26,693 nt of DNA from an uncultured Lachnospiraceae bacterium (GCA_910587895.1 CAJUOE010000096.1:1-26693); one strand, 5' to 3'; counted from the stretch's first letter, positions 8,043-16,828 are shown. The notes: a model not told the origin generated them from the sequence alone. Program-made: numbers and translations.

Positions 8043-9413
8043 TTACCTCATATATTTCTCTAAAATCTTCGTATCAATGCGATCCAGTTCTTCCCTGGGC
8101 AGAATCCGCAAAAGCCGCCACCCGATATCCAGCGTTTCCTCAATTGTGCGGTTCTCATTCGCTCCCTGCGCCACAAATTCCTGTTCAAATCCAATGCCGA
8201 ATTCCAGATATTTCTTATCCGTATCGGAAAGCTCGTCCTCACCAATGACGCTTGCCAGATCCCGCGCCTCACCCACTCTCGCGTAGGAGGAAAACAGCTG
8301 GTTTGCCACATCCTGATGGTCCTCCCTTGTGTATTCGGCGCCGATGCCGTCCTTCATCAGACGGGAAAGCGAAGGAAGTACATTGATGGGCGGATAAATG
8401 TTCTTCTGATGCAGGGAACGCTCCAGCACAATCTGCCCCTCTGTGATGTATCCGGTCAGATCGGGAATCGGATGCGTGATATCATCATTCGGCATCGTCA
8501 AAATCGGAATCTGGGTCACGCTGCCTTCCCTGCCCTGTACAATTCCCGCACGCTCATACAAGGTCGCAAGCTCGCTGTACAGATACCCCGGATAGCCCTT
8601 ACGGCTGGGAATTTCCCCCTTGGAGGCGGAAATCTCGCGCATTGCCTCCGCGTAACTCGTCATATCAGTCAGTATCACCAGAATATGCATATTCTTTTCA
8701 AAAGCAAGGTACTCGGCTGCCGTAAGCGCCATCTTCGGCGTGATTAAACGCTCTGCGACCGGATCGTTCGAGAGGTTTAAGAACATGGTCACATGGGAAC
8801 TGACGCCGCTCTCCTCAAACCTGCGGCGAAAAAAGTCCGCCACGTCATACTTAAGCCCCATGGCTGCAAAGACGATTCCAAACTCCTCGTCCGAATCTTC
8901 TCCAAGCGTAGCCTGCTCCACAATCTGCGCGGCAAGCAGGTCGTGCGGAAGTCCGTTTCCCGAAAAAATCGGCAGTTTCTGCCCGCGGATTAAGGTTGTC
9001 AGTCCGTCGATGGCGGAAATTCCGGTGCGGATATAATTTCTCGGGTACTCCCGCACACAGGGATTCAACGGCAGTCCGTTTACATCGCGCACGACCTCCG
9101 GCGCAATCCTCCCCAGCCCGTCAACCGGCTCGCCCAGCCCGTTAAAGGTGCGCCCCAGTATTTCCAGGGAAAGCCCAATCTCCATGGGATGCCCGCTGAG
9201 TCTTGTATGCGTGTTCTTTAAGGACATGTCATCCGTATTGTCAAATACCTGGATGACCGCCTTATCTTCATCCACCGCAACGATCCTTCCCTTCTTGCGG
9301 CGTTTTCCTTCCACCACAAACTCTACGACTTCCTCAAAAGATGCGTGTTTCACACCCTCCAGTACAATCAAAGGGCCATTGATATCACTTAATCCTAAAT
9401 ATTCGATTGCCAT
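8043..9413 (-). CDS. ntpB: V-type ATP synthase subunit B (non-catalytic head subunit)
   Basis: Regulatory, non-catalytic subunit of the A3B3 head, 456 residues. It has the ATPase fold but the P-loop position reads SGNGLPHDLLAAQI, the degenerate form expected for B subunits. Other family landmarks are LEILGRTFNGLGEPVDG, RTGISAIDGL, MTSYAEAMREISASKGEIPS and RKGYPGYLYSELATLYERAG. The start ATG is preceded by GGAGG at six bases. It lies 10 nt after subunit A and 4 nt before subunit D. Full length. Confidence 0.96.
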   Translation of the reverse strand: MAIEYLGLSDINGPLIVLEGVKHASFEEVVEFVVEGKRRKKGRIVAVDEDKAVIQVFDNTDDMSLKNTHTRLSGHPMEIGLSLEILGRTFNGLGEPVDGLGRIAPEVVRDVNGLPLNPCVREYPRNYIRTGISAIDGLTTLIRGQKLPIFSGNGLPHDLLAAQIVEQATLGEDSDEEFGIVFAAMGLKYDVADFFRRRFEESGVSSHVTMFLNLSNDPVAERLITPKMALTAAEYLAFEKNMHILVILTDMTSYAEAMREISASKGEIPSRKGYPGYLYSELATLYERAGIVQGREGSVTQIPILTMPNDDITHPIPDLTGYITEGQIVLERSLHQKNIYPPINVLPSLSRLMKDGIGAEYTREDHQDVANQLFSSYARVGEARDLASVIGEDELSDTDKKYLEFGIGFEQEFVAQGANENRTIEETLDIGWRLLRILPREELDRIDTKILEKYMR

Positions 9414-9423
9414 TGCTGCCCTC

Positions 9424-11190
9424 CTATGCGTTACTCTCCATCAACTCCTGATAGAACTCATCAATCATCTGTCGGTATTCGCCAAACTTATACATATCCT
9501 TATTTGCCACATCGTATTTGATGGCAATGAGTTTCTCAAAAATCCGGTTCTCCTTCAACAGTGCCATCGGCATTCCCAGCTCAATCAATGTTCTGCATTT
9601 CTCATAGAGATAGAGGATGATTTTCATCATCTCAAGCTGTTTTTGCATGGGCACAAACGTGTCTTCCGCATGAAAGGCGTTCTGCTGTAAGAATCCCAGA
9701 CGAATGACCCTTGCAATCTCAAGCACCAGTTTCTGGTCGTCGGGCAAGACGTCGCTTCCGATCAGCTTGACAATCTCATTCAGCCGGCTCTCCGTGGTAA
9801 GGATATTGAGAAGTTCATTCCGGCAAGGAATAAAATCCGCGCCCACATTTGCGCCGTACCAATGCTCCAAATCCCCTAAATATTCGGTGTAGCTGGTAAG
9901 CCAGTTGATTGCCGGATAATGCCTGGCATAGGCAAGCGCCTTGTCAAGCGCAAGGAAACAGCGCACAAAACGTTTCGTATTCTGTGTCACCGGCTCGGAA
10001 AAATCGCCGCCCTGCGGCGAAACGGCACCAATGATGGTGACGCTTCCATCGGTTCCATTTAAATTCTCCACATAGCCGGCGCGCTCGTAAAATGCTGAAA
10101 GACGAGATGCAAGATATGCAGGAAATCCCTCTTCCGCCGGCATCTCCTCCAGCCTTCCGGAGAGCTCCCGTAACGCCTCCGCCCACCGGGAAGTCGAATC
10201 TGCCATGATCGCCACATGATACCCCATGTCCCGGTAATACTCCGCCAGCGTCAAGCCCGTATAAATGCTTGCCTCTCGCGCTGCCACCGGCATATTGGAA
10301 GTATTGGCTATCAAGGTCGTGCGATCCATCAGAAGATTGCCGCTCTTGGGATCTACCAGTTTCGAAAATTCTTCGAGTACGTTTGTCATTTCATTTCCAC
10401 GTTCCCCGCAGCCGATATAAATGATAATATCCGCATCCGACCACTTGGCAAGCTGGTGCTGGGTCATCGTCTTCCCGGTTCCAAAGCCGCCGGGAATCGC
10501 CGCCGTACCGCCCTTGGCAATCGGAAACAGCGTGTCCAATATGCGCTGTCCGGTCACCAGCGGGCGATCCGCCGGATAACGCCTGTGAATCGGACGCGGA
10601 ATGCGAATCGGCCATTTCTGGGTCATCGTAAGCTCTTCTTCTGTTCCATCCGCCTTTCTGATTCGCACCAACGGCTCATCAATCGTGTAACTGCCGTCCT
10701 CCGCCGTCCATATCACCGTTCCGTCCGTATCCGGCGGCACCATGACTTTGTGGAGGATTGCCGGTGTTTCCGGCACCTCTGCGATAATCGTTCCACCGCC
10801 GACTACCTCCTGCTCCTTTACACAAATCCTTGTCTCCCACCTGCGGTTCCTATCCAGAAGGTCTACATTGACGCCGCGCGGTATGTATGCGCCATTCTTC
10901 TCTCCAATCAGCTGCAGGGGACGTTCAATCCCGTCAAATATATTGGTGATGATTCCCGGTGCAAGCGTCACGCAGATCGCTGAATCTGCACCCTCCACGC
11001 GTTCTCCCGGACGCAGCCCGGTCGTTTCCTCAAACACCTGAATCGTGGTCTCCTCCTTATTGAGCGCAATGACCTCACCAACCAGGCGTTTTTCCCCCAC
11101 ATAGACCATCTCGGACATTTTAAATCCAAGGTTTCCCTTTATGGTAATAATGGGGCCGTTGATTCCATAAATTTTTCCTGTCACGCTCAT
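9424..11190 (-). CDS. ntpA: V-type ATP synthase subunit A (catalytic)
   Basis: Catalytic subunit of 588 residues that hydrolyses or makes ATP. An N-terminal beta barrel (MSVTGKIYGINGPIITIKG) precedes the V/A-type non-homologous insert (about 115-190, includes EVPETPAILHKVMVPP). The nucleotide-binding domain then begins, with P-loop GGFGTGKT (234-241) and catalytic Glu in GCGERGNEM (Glu263), plus MADSTSRWAEALRE further on. Its ATG overlaps the subunit E stop (ATGA at 11187-11190), which suggests coupled translation. Full length, with no missing catalytic residues. The enzyme could run as an ion pump or as a synthase; the sequence does not decide this. Confidence 0.97.
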   Translation of the reverse strand: MSVTGKIYGINGPIITIKGNLGFKMSEMVYVGEKRLVGEVIALNKEETTIQVFEETTGLRPGERVEGADSAICVTLAPGIITNIFDGIERPLQLIGEKNGAYIPRGVNVDLLDRNRRWETRICVKEQEVVGGGTIIAEVPETPAILHKVMVPPDTDGTVIWTAEDGSYTIDEPLVRIRKADGTEEELTMTQKWPIRIPRPIHRRYPADRPLVTGQRILDTLFPIAKGGTAAIPGGFGTGKTMTQHQLAKWSDADIIIYIGCGERGNEMTNVLEEFSKLVDPKSGNLLMDRTTLIANTSNMPVAAREASIYTGLTLAEYYRDMGYHVAIMADSTSRWAEALRELSGRLEEMPAEEGFPAYLASRLSAFYERAGYVENLNGTDGSVTIIGAVSPQGGDFSEPVTQNTKRFVRCFLALDKALAYARHYPAINWLTSYTEYLGDLEHWYGANVGADFIPCRNELLNILTTESRLNEIVKLIGSDVLPDDQKLVLEIARVIRLGFLQQNAFHAEDTFVPMQKQLEMMKIILYLYEKCRTLIELGMPMALLKENRIFEKLIAIKYDVANKDMYKFGEYRQMIDEFYQELMESNA

Positions 11191-11747
11191 AGATAGGTCT
11201 CCTCCTGTTCCAGCTTCGTCACAAAGGATTCGTCAATCAGGATATTTCGCGAACGGATGACCGCGCGGATTCCTCCGCCGAAATCAATATTGCTGACCGT
11301 TAGCGCTGCCCCCGTCCATCCCTCAAGCTCTGCCTTCCTGTCGGCGTCCGAAGGGTTGATGTAGATAATCACCTCATCTTCATCCGCCAGCTCACATGCC
11401 ATATTTATCTTGGCAATCAGGTATTCCAGATATTTTTCCGTCTTCTGATACTCAAAGAGAAGGGTTCTTACTTCTTCAAACAATTTCTCCCGCCACCGCC
11501 TCTTGCACTCATCCAGGCTCCGTTTCTGCCGCAGCATTTCACCGGATACCCGGCTGTTCATCTGCCTGCGGATGTTTCGCTCCTCACTGAGAATCTTATG
11601 TTCCAGTTCCGCCAGTGCGTTCTGCCGAAATGCTTCTACCTCACGGTTGCAGGCTTCTTCATATTCCGCAATCTGCCGCTGGCTTTCTTCCTTTGCCACA
11701 TCAATCGTAAAATTGCGAAACACCTCCAGTTTTTCCTCAATCTGCAT
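11187..11747 (-). CDS. ntpE: V-type ATP synthase subunit E (peripheral stalk)
   Basis: Peripheral-stalk subunit of 186 residues. The N-terminal half is a charged helix (VEAFRQNALAELEHKILSEE and on to MLRQKRSLDECKRRWREK) able to form a heterodimeric coil with the G/H subunit. The C-terminal globular half includes the E-type strand INPSDADRK and GGIRAVIRSRNILIDESF (compare GG[IVL]xxxxxxGxIxxDNTF in other E subunits). The start ATG has GGGAG about six bases upstream. Its stop overlaps the subunit A start. Sequence identity in this family is low, so part of the call rests on operon position. Confidence 0.85.
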   Translation of the reverse strand: MQIEEKLEVFRNFTIDVAKEESQRQIAEYEEACNREVEAFRQNALAELEHKILSEERNIRRQMNSRVSGEMLRQKRSLDECKRRWREKLFEEVRTLLFEYQKTEKYLEYLIAKINMACELADEDEVIIYINPSDADRKAELEGWTGAALTVSNIDFGGGIRAVIRSRNILIDESFVTKLEQEETYL

Positions 11748-11763
11748 ACGTTCTCCCTTCTGC

Positions 11764-12072
11764 CTATAGCTTCAGGCCAATGGCCTCACTGACATAATCC
11801 GTGATAAAGTTCTCGTTCCTCCCGGTTCCATGGCGGTCCGGAATCTCAATCAACAGAGGCAGGCGACGGTTTAATTTGATATCGTCAATGAGGTCCGGAA
11901 ACTCCCTGCCGAACTTCTCAGTCAAAAGGACGATGCCAATCTCTTTATCGGCAAACACCGCCTCAAGCGCCTCCTTCAGTTCCTGCCGCTCGTGGACAAT
12001 CACGCCCTCCACGCCTGCCAGGCGCATTCCGGTATAGGTGTCGCGGTTATCACTAATCAGATACATTTTCAT
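11764..12072 (-). CDS. ntpG: V-type ATP synthase subunit F (central stalk regulatory subunit)
   Basis: Small 102-residue protein with the alternating strand/helix pattern of V/A-type subunit F: MYLISDNRDTYTGMRLAGVE at the N-terminus, IGIVLLTEKFGREFPDLI in the middle and LPLLIEIPDRHG before the final helix. It binds subunit D in the rotor shaft. In Enterococcus numbering this is NtpG. It lies between subunits K and E with 14-16 nt gaps. Family length is about 100 residues, so it is complete. Confidence 0.88.
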   Translation of the reverse strand: MKMYLISDNRDTYTGMRLAGVEGVIVHERQELKEALEAVFADKEIGIVLLTEKFGREFPDLIDDIKLNRRLPLLIEIPDRHGTGRNENFITDYVSEAIGLKL

Positions 12073-12086
12073 AGATATGCTCCTTA

Positions 12087-12506
12087 TTATCCGAGAATGG
12101 AGAAAGAAATCAACAGTCCATAAAGTGCGATGGACTCTGCCAGCGCCACGAAAATCAACGCTTTACCCATAATACCCGAATCTTCACTTAAAGCCCCAAG
12201 GGCGGCGCTTGCCGCGCTTGCCACTGCAATGCCTGCTCCGATACAGGAAAGCCCGGTAGACAACGCCGCTGCCAGATATCGCCAGCCTTCGGCATTTGCC
12301 ACCGCCTCTGCGGCTTCGCCCGCCGCTTGTACGTTTCCGCTAAACAAAAGAATATCCGCAACCAGGATGGTACCGAAAAAGAAAAAGATGTTGCACCCCA
12401 GGGCTGCCTTAAAATTCCCTTCTTTGCGCTTGCCAAGCAAAAATCCTCCCACCGGAATAATCATGCTGCACAGTAAAATAGCTGTTAAAATAATTTTTGT
12501 TGCCAT
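12087..12506 (-). CDS. ntpK: V-type ATP synthase subunit K (membrane rotor proteolipid)
   Basis: Ring-forming proteolipid of 139 residues with four predicted membrane helices (about 5-25, 35-57, 75-103, 112-137). Only the second hairpin looks like a canonical c subunit: CIGAGIAVASAASAALGAL and then the ion-binding Glu124 in VALAESIALYGLLIS. The first hairpin is diverged and carries no matching Glu, as in other duplicated NtpK proteins with one ion site per polypeptide. Ser follows the Glu, as in Na+ binding c subunits, but the Gln that completes the classical Na+ site in the preceding helix appears to be Val. Ion choice is therefore unclear. The start ATG has GGAGGAAGG upstream. Confidence 0.93.
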   Translation of the reverse strand: MATKIILTAILLCSMIIPVGGFLLGKRKEGNFKAALGCNIFFFFGTILVADILLFSGNVQAAGEAAEAVANAEGWRYLAAALSTGLSCIGAGIAVASAASAALGALSEDSGIMGKALIFVALAESIALYGLLISFSILG

Positions 12507-12531
12507 AACTTGCCTTCCTCCTTGTAATAAT

Positions 12532-12559
12532 GTGTCGGCACGCGCCGCTTTGCGTCACC
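12532..12559. repeat. Palindromic intergenic repeat, copy 1 (REP-like)
   Basis: A 28-base GC-rich imperfect inverted repeat sits between ntpK and ntpI and includes the ntpI stop codon. Its arms CGGCACGCG and GCGTCACC recur at 17,069-17,099 in the same order and with nearly the same spacing. By eye about 24 of 29 positions agree between the two copies. It could fold in the operon mRNA between the ntpI and ntpK messages. Confidence 0.6.
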
Positions 12560-14453
12560 TTTTTTTGTTGAATGAGATAAATGGTTTCCCGGTTCCGGAA
12601 TAAAAACGACTGAACATCTCATAATATTCCAGACGAAGTACCTGAATCCCGACCACCAGTCCTTCCAGCCCGGCGACCAGGATATTTCCTAATACAATGA
12701 TAATCCAGTTGGGGTTGCCCCGCTCCAGGCCCGCAAGCGTCATCACAACGCCCATCATGCCTGCATGGCTCAGTGCAAACGCACCCACGCGGACAAAAGA
12801 TATCGTATTCGTGGCATAGCTCAAAACCACGTCAAACCCTTCCACCAGCGCCTCGACAAAGAACATCACCTTGCTGCCCTCTGGAAAGATTTCCTTCTTA
12901 CGCTCAACCAAATGCCCCAGCGGCTCCTTCAAAAGGATTGCAATCAGCGGAACGCCGACCGCAGCCGCAATGAGGATGGTCGCCGGCAGCCCGTTCCCCG
13001 TGATGAACAGCACGGCGCATACAGCGACAAATCCATAGCAGACAAGGCCTGCCAGACCACTCTGGCTAAACAACAGCCTTCCATATTCTTTTGCCTTCAC
13101 AGCATTGATGATATTTAATACCATGGCAATCAAAATCAGGACGGCGCCAAACCCGATTGCCAGCATCAGCGTTGTCATGATGTTGTCCATCGGTTTCATC
13201 CATATAGCCGGCAGCAGTTCCTCGAACCCGAAAAAGCTTCCGTACATAAATCCAAAAAATACCGACCAGATTCCGGCAACACCCACAATTCCTGCCAGAC
13301 GGAGATTTTTAAACCGGTACAGCAGGATTCCGCCAATCAAAAGGCATGCCCCCTGCCCCACATCCCCGAACATGATGCCAAACATCAGCGTATAGGTAAG
13401 CGCTATAAACAATGTAGGATCCATCTCATTGTAAGCCGGCAGGCCATACATCTCCACAAACATTTCAAACGGTTTTAAAATTTTCGGATTCTTTAGCCTG
13501 GTAGGCGGATTGATGGCAGAATTCCCCTCCTCTTCCTCCCAGTGGATGTTGTCATCCTCTGCAATTTCGAGTTCCAGCCTGCCTGCATCTTCCCTTGCCA
13601 TCCAGCCGTAAAGTATGTAATATTCCTCGCTCCCGTCATTTGCGTATGTACAGGCAGCATATTTGCGGATTTCAAAATTCCTGCAATAGCTCTGGAGGCT
13701 CTGGCAGGCAGACAAAATCTCATCTTTTCTGTTCGTGACAATCTCAGACGCCTGCATCCTCAGTTCTTCCAGCTCCTGCTCGCACTTCTTAAGCGCCTCC
13801 TGTGCCGACGCATATACCTGGCGCGGCGTCTTTTCAAATTTCTCCGAGACCTCAATCTCCTCAAAATGAAACGACGCGTAAACAGATTTCACATCCATGA
13901 GGTATTTGTGCGGAACAAAGTACACGCCCCAGACATATTCACTGTCATTGTTGCACTCATAAAACAGCGTATAGGGATTCTTGTAGATATACCGCTCCAG
14001 CTTATGGTAATCCTGTACCTTAATTCGTCCAAACTGATAATCAATAAACTGGAAATGCTTCAGCTTGCTCAGTTCAAAGTCCAATCCAATAAACGGTGCA
14101 ATCTCCTCCATCCACTGTTTGATTTCCAGCGTCTTCTCCTTAAGCTCCTCCTGCCTGTCCTTCACATCCTTAATCTGTTCATAAACCTCATCCACAATCA
14201 CCTGTGCCTGGGCGGCACGCATCTCGATTGTCCCGGTCTGGGAACTGTCCAGAAATTCTTTTAATTCTTCCCCCCGCTGCGCCGTATCCTTATACAGATT
14301 CGTCTCCACAAAAGGCCGGACATTTTTCAGGTTTCCAAGGCTTGACATGGCATTTTCAAAATGAATGTCATATTTATTCAGGTAAAACTTGACTACGCGG
14401 TCAATATCTGCCTTGGGGCCTGTGATATGCAGCAGTTTCATTTTTTCAATCAA
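12555..14453 (-). CDS. ntpI: V-type ATP synthase subunit I (membrane stator, a-subunit type)
   Basis: Stator subunit of 632 residues carrying the ion half-channels. The N-terminal ~320 residues are cytoplasmic and helical (KMKLLHITGPK, then coiled coils around 85-120 and 220-260). The C-terminal half has about seven or eight membrane helices, including the family motifs PTLFIALTYTLMFGIMFGDV and ATNTISFVRVGAFALSHAGM, which holds the essential Arg facing the rotor Glu. The start is TTG: GGAGG lies seven bases upstream, whereas the ATG at codon 5 would be about 19 bases from it. Length is slightly below the 650-660 usual in clostridia. The stop codon lies within a palindromic repeat. Confidence 0.95.
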   Translation of the reverse strand: MIEKMKLLHITGPKADIDRVVKFYLNKYDIHFENAMSSLGNLKNVRPFVETNLYKDTAQRGEELKEFLDSSQTGTIEMRAAQAQVIVDEVYEQIKDVKDRQEELKEKTLEIKQWMEEIAPFIGLDFELSKLKHFQFIDYQFGRIKVQDYHKLERYIYKNPYTLFYECNNDSEYVWGVYFVPHKYLMDVKSVYASFHFEEIEVSEKFEKTPRQVYASAQEALKKCEQELEELRMQASEIVTNRKDEILSACQSLQSYCRNFEIRKYAACTYANDGSEEYYILYGWMAREDAGRLELEIAEDDNIHWEEEEGNSAINPPTRLKNPKILKPFEMFVEMYGLPAYNEMDPTLFIALTYTLMFGIMFGDVGQGACLLIGGILLYRFKNLRLAGIVGVAGIWSVFFGFMYGSFFGFEELLPAIWMKPMDNIMTTLMLAIGFGAVLILIAMVLNIINAVKAKEYGRLLFSQSGLAGLVCYGFVAVCAVLFITGNGLPATILIAAAVGVPLIAILLKEPLGHLVERKKEIFPEGSKVMFFVEALVEGFDVVLSYATNTISFVRVGAFALSHAGMMGVVMTLAGLERGNPNWIIIVLGNILVAGLEGLVVGIQVLRLEYYEMFSRFYSGTGKPFISFNKKR

Positions 14454-14508
14454 TGCGTCTCCTCCGTTTCTTTGCGATAATTACCTTCCTCCTACACCAA
14501 TGCAGTTT

Positions 14509-15336
14509 CTATTCCATAAGTATCATTTCCCGGATATCTTTGGATGGGAGCTGATAACGTATTCCCTCCAATGCCGTTGTCAGATGTGCAATTTCCAATT
14601 CCTTCAAATAGAAATAACAGAACACCGGAGCCATGGAAAAAGGCTCCCTGCGGCAAATTTGTCGATACATTTTCTCCATCACATGATGGTAGGATATTTC
14701 ATCCTCAATCCTTACCAGTGCATCTTTCCCCCTGAAATACACGGTATTTCCCAGTATTTCCTGAAATTCTTCCGTATGTTCCGCCTCCAGAAGCTGCGCA
14801 ATCTCTTCCTTCCTCACTTTATAGTGAACAGGTGTTAAGATTGTGCGAATTGATTCCGGTTTCTGGTGGAAAAAATGATGTGCGCGGTAAATCCACATGA
14901 TGTTCAGCCAATCTATCTGTGTGCCGAATATCTCCCGCAGGACGCTTTGTTTCTTCTTATCTGAAAAACTTCCGATTTCCTTCCAGATGCGGACAAAGTA
15001 GGCAACATCCACCTCTGAAGACATCCTCTGAAACTGCAGCTGCGGCAGATACAGCTCCATCATCCTGCGCTGGCTCTCATTGCCAAACCGGTAAAGCTTA
15101 CGGTAATCCTCCCAGATGGAATGATATATCAGTTCTTCCACCTGCCCCCGATGCTGGATTTCTTCACGCCCCCCATAAATCCTGCCGTAACTCTCCTGTT
15201 CCCTCAGGAATGAAATCGTCTCCTGCACGGTCTGGAACTCTGTAATCCGCTCAAAATCTTCCCGTTTCAGCAATCTGCCTCTCATCGCCCGCGCTTTTGT
15301 CACCAGACCGCTGTATCCCAGCAATTCTCCTGCCAT
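14509..15336 (-). CDS. ntpC: V-type ATP synthase subunit C (AC39/d-like)
   Basis: All-helical subunit of 275 residues that couples the central shaft to the membrane rotor. Family marks include the start GYSGLVTKARAMRGRLL, VDVAYFVRIWKEI and DWLNIMWIYRAHHFF. The family is usually 330-350 residues, so this one is short. It starts one base after the G/H gene stop and has only a weak Shine-Dalgarno (AGAGGTG), which suggests translational coupling. Its place before subunit I differs from the Enterococcus ntp order, where C comes after K and E. Confidence 0.85.
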   Translation of the reverse strand: MAGELLGYSGLVTKARAMRGRLLKREDFERITEFQTVQETISFLREQESYGRIYGGREEIQHRGQVEELIYHSIWEDYRKLYRFGNESQRRMMELYLPQLQFQRMSSEVDVAYFVRIWKEIGSFSDKKKQSVLREIFGTQIDWLNIMWIYRAHHFFHQKPESIRTILTPVHYKVRKEEIAQLLEAEHTEEFQEILGNTVYFRGKDALVRIEDEISYHHVMEKMYRQICRREPFSMAPVFCYFYLKELEIAHLTTALEGIRYQLPSKDIREMILME

Positions 15337-15337
15337 A

Positions 15338-15649
15338 TTACACCTCTGTTATTCTTTTAACGATTTCCTGCGCATAGGAAGACAGGTTGTTCTCATATTC
15401 CTCATTGAGCTGTCTGGTCTGTTGTTCGTTCTGCTCCATCAGCTGCCGGATATCATCTTTTGCCTGCTCCTCTATCTGCGCCCTTAGCGTCGTCATCCTT
15501 CCTTCCAGTTCCGCTGCAATGCCGGCCGTTATTTCGTCCATCTGCTTTCGTTTCTCTTCCAGCAGTTTCTGTCTGGACAGACTGGCATTCTCCAGAATAA
15601 CGCCGGCCTCAGCCTCCATGTCATACAACTCTTTGATGACCTGATTCAC
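15338..15649 (-). CDS. V-type ATP synthase subunit G/H-like peripheral-stalk protein
   Basis: Protein of 103 residues that is almost entirely a charged helix (LSRQKLLEEKRKQMDE, RMTTLRAQIEEQAKDDIRQL and QNEQQTRQLNEEYENNLSSY). This is the composition of the G/H (Enterococcus NtpF) peripheral-stalk partner of subunit E. The start is GTG, overlapping the previous stop as GTGA (15646-15649). The assignment rests on coiled-coil character, size and position at the head of the ATPase genes, since the family has few conserved residues. Confidence 0.75.
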   Translation of the reverse strand: MNQVIKELYDMEAEAGVILENASLSRQKLLEEKRKQMDEITAGIAAELEGRMTTLRAQIEEQAKDDIRQLMEQNEQQTRQLNEEYENNLSSYAQEIVKRITEV

Positions 15650-16677
15650 AATGTTTCCTCCTTTTTAAAATACAGTTTCATCACATGTCCCTGTTCCCCG
15701 TCTCCATCTGTCATGCGGTCTGACAAGGTAACTTCCAGCTCCCGGACCATGCGCTGCAACAGTTTGATTACCTTGGGATCCATAGCTTTGTAATTGCTTT
15801 CTGTCCAATAATACCGGACATGCAGCACATATTCCTTCTCTTCCTCCCCGAGCACATTTTCGATATAATAGCTTTCCAGGCATTGTTCACATAAAAATCC
15901 GCTCAGAAACATCACATAAGCAATCCGGTTCATTACCGTCACCGGTATTTCCCCCTCCACTTTGCTGCGAATCAGAAAATTACAGGACTTTCCCGGAAAG
16001 TGAAACTTGTTCTTGAGGTAACTCAAATAGAAAATCAGATTCTTCTTTTCATACATATAATACTGGAAGAACTCACGCAGCAGTTCTTCACAGTAACCTT
16101 TGACAAGCGTCTTCTTCTCAGGATCAAATTCTGCCACCGGAAGGCTTAAGTTCTGCTCCACCATTCCCAGCATTGCTTTGAGAATTCTGTCATGCCCCTG
16201 TTTTTTCTTCTTCATCTTCTTCAGCAGCTCTTCCGTCTCTTTATTTAGTATTTGAAGTTTCTTCTCCACTTTCTGCTGAAGCTCCCGCTCTTTTGTACAC
16301 TCGTTGTAATGATTAAGGGCAGCGCGAATTGGAACAATCAAATCTTCTGCCAAAAAAAACGGCTTTAAGATGAGCTTGTAAATCTTAATCTGGTTGAGCA
16401 TATCCAGCGTATCCGCCACATTGCGCACCTGCGCCATACCAATCTTCACAGTTGCAGGCGACAACATATCTACCATCTCAAACAACTCCGGCCCGGACAT
16501 GACCGGTAAATCCAGCTCACACACCAAAACCTCCGTCGGATGCGCCGACATATATTCCAAAGCTTCCTCGGGCTGCTCAAAATATACGCAATGCAGCTCA
16601 TTTTGATAAGGCGTCAGCATCCGTTTATAATTTGCCGTCCACTTACTGCTATCGTCCACAAATACAATTGTACTCAT
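15646..16677 (-). CDS. Degenerate response-regulator receiver protein with uncharacterised C-terminal domain, first gene of V-ATPase operon
   Basis: I choose the ATG at 16,677 (343 residues) because GGGAGG lies seven bases upstream; an in-frame Met 12 codons earlier at 16,713 has no such site. Residues 1-125 form a receiver (CheY-like) fold: acidic pair Asp8-Asp9 in IVFVDDSS, LPVMSG loop, and Lys105 in LILKPF. The phosphoacceptor position, four residues before the loop Pro, is Glu54 (CELDLP) instead of Asp, and the Thr/Ser of strand 4 seems lost (KIGMAQVRN). A Lys-rich coiled coil (about 130-165) and a ~180-residue domain with no motif I recognise follow; its end (HVMKLYFKKEE) faintly recalls a degenerate GHKL ATPase. 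The gene overlaps the next by GTGA. A role in controlling the ATPase is inferred from position. Confidence 0.75.
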   Translation of the reverse strand: MSTIVFVDDSSKWTANYKRMLTPYQNELHCVYFEQPEEALEYMSAHPTEVLVCELDLPVMSGPELFEMVDMLSPATVKIGMAQVRNVADTLDMLNQIKIYKLILKPFFLAEDLIVPIRAALNHYNECTKERELQQKVEKKLQILNKETEELLKKMKKKKQGHDRILKAMLGMVEQNLSLPVAEFDPEKKTLVKGYCEELLREFFQYYMYEKKNLIFYLSYLKNKFHFPGKSCNFLIRSKVEGEIPVTVMNRIAYVMFLSGFLCEQCLESYYIENVLGEEEKEYVLHVRYYWTESNYKAMDPKVIKLLQRMVRELEVTLSDRMTDGDGEQGHVMKLYFKKEETL

Positions 16678-16721
16678 CACAAGCCTCCCTTCCTGGATGT
16701 CCTGTTTATGCATTATGTACT

Positions 16722-16750
16722 ATTATATCAGACTATAGATATTTTTACAA
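16722..16750 (-). promoter_or_regulatory. Sigma-A-type promoter of the V-ATPase operon
   Basis: On the minus strand, TTGTAA (16750-16745) is followed after exactly 17 bases by a consensus TATAAT (16727-16722). Transcription would start near 16,715, giving a leader of about 38 bases before the receiver-like gene. No internal terminator was seen until past moxR-DUF58-transglutaminase. Confidence 0.75.
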
Positions 16751-16828
16751 AATTTTTTTCCTGTTATGAAACACATACAAGCTGGCAACATATGATACAT
16801 TGTAATCAAAAATATGGAGGATTAGATT

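Noticed and set aside
16678..16713. Upstream start of the receiver-like protein
   Set aside because: The extra 12 codons cover the ribosome binding site of the better ATG at 16,677 and fall before the first receiver strand.
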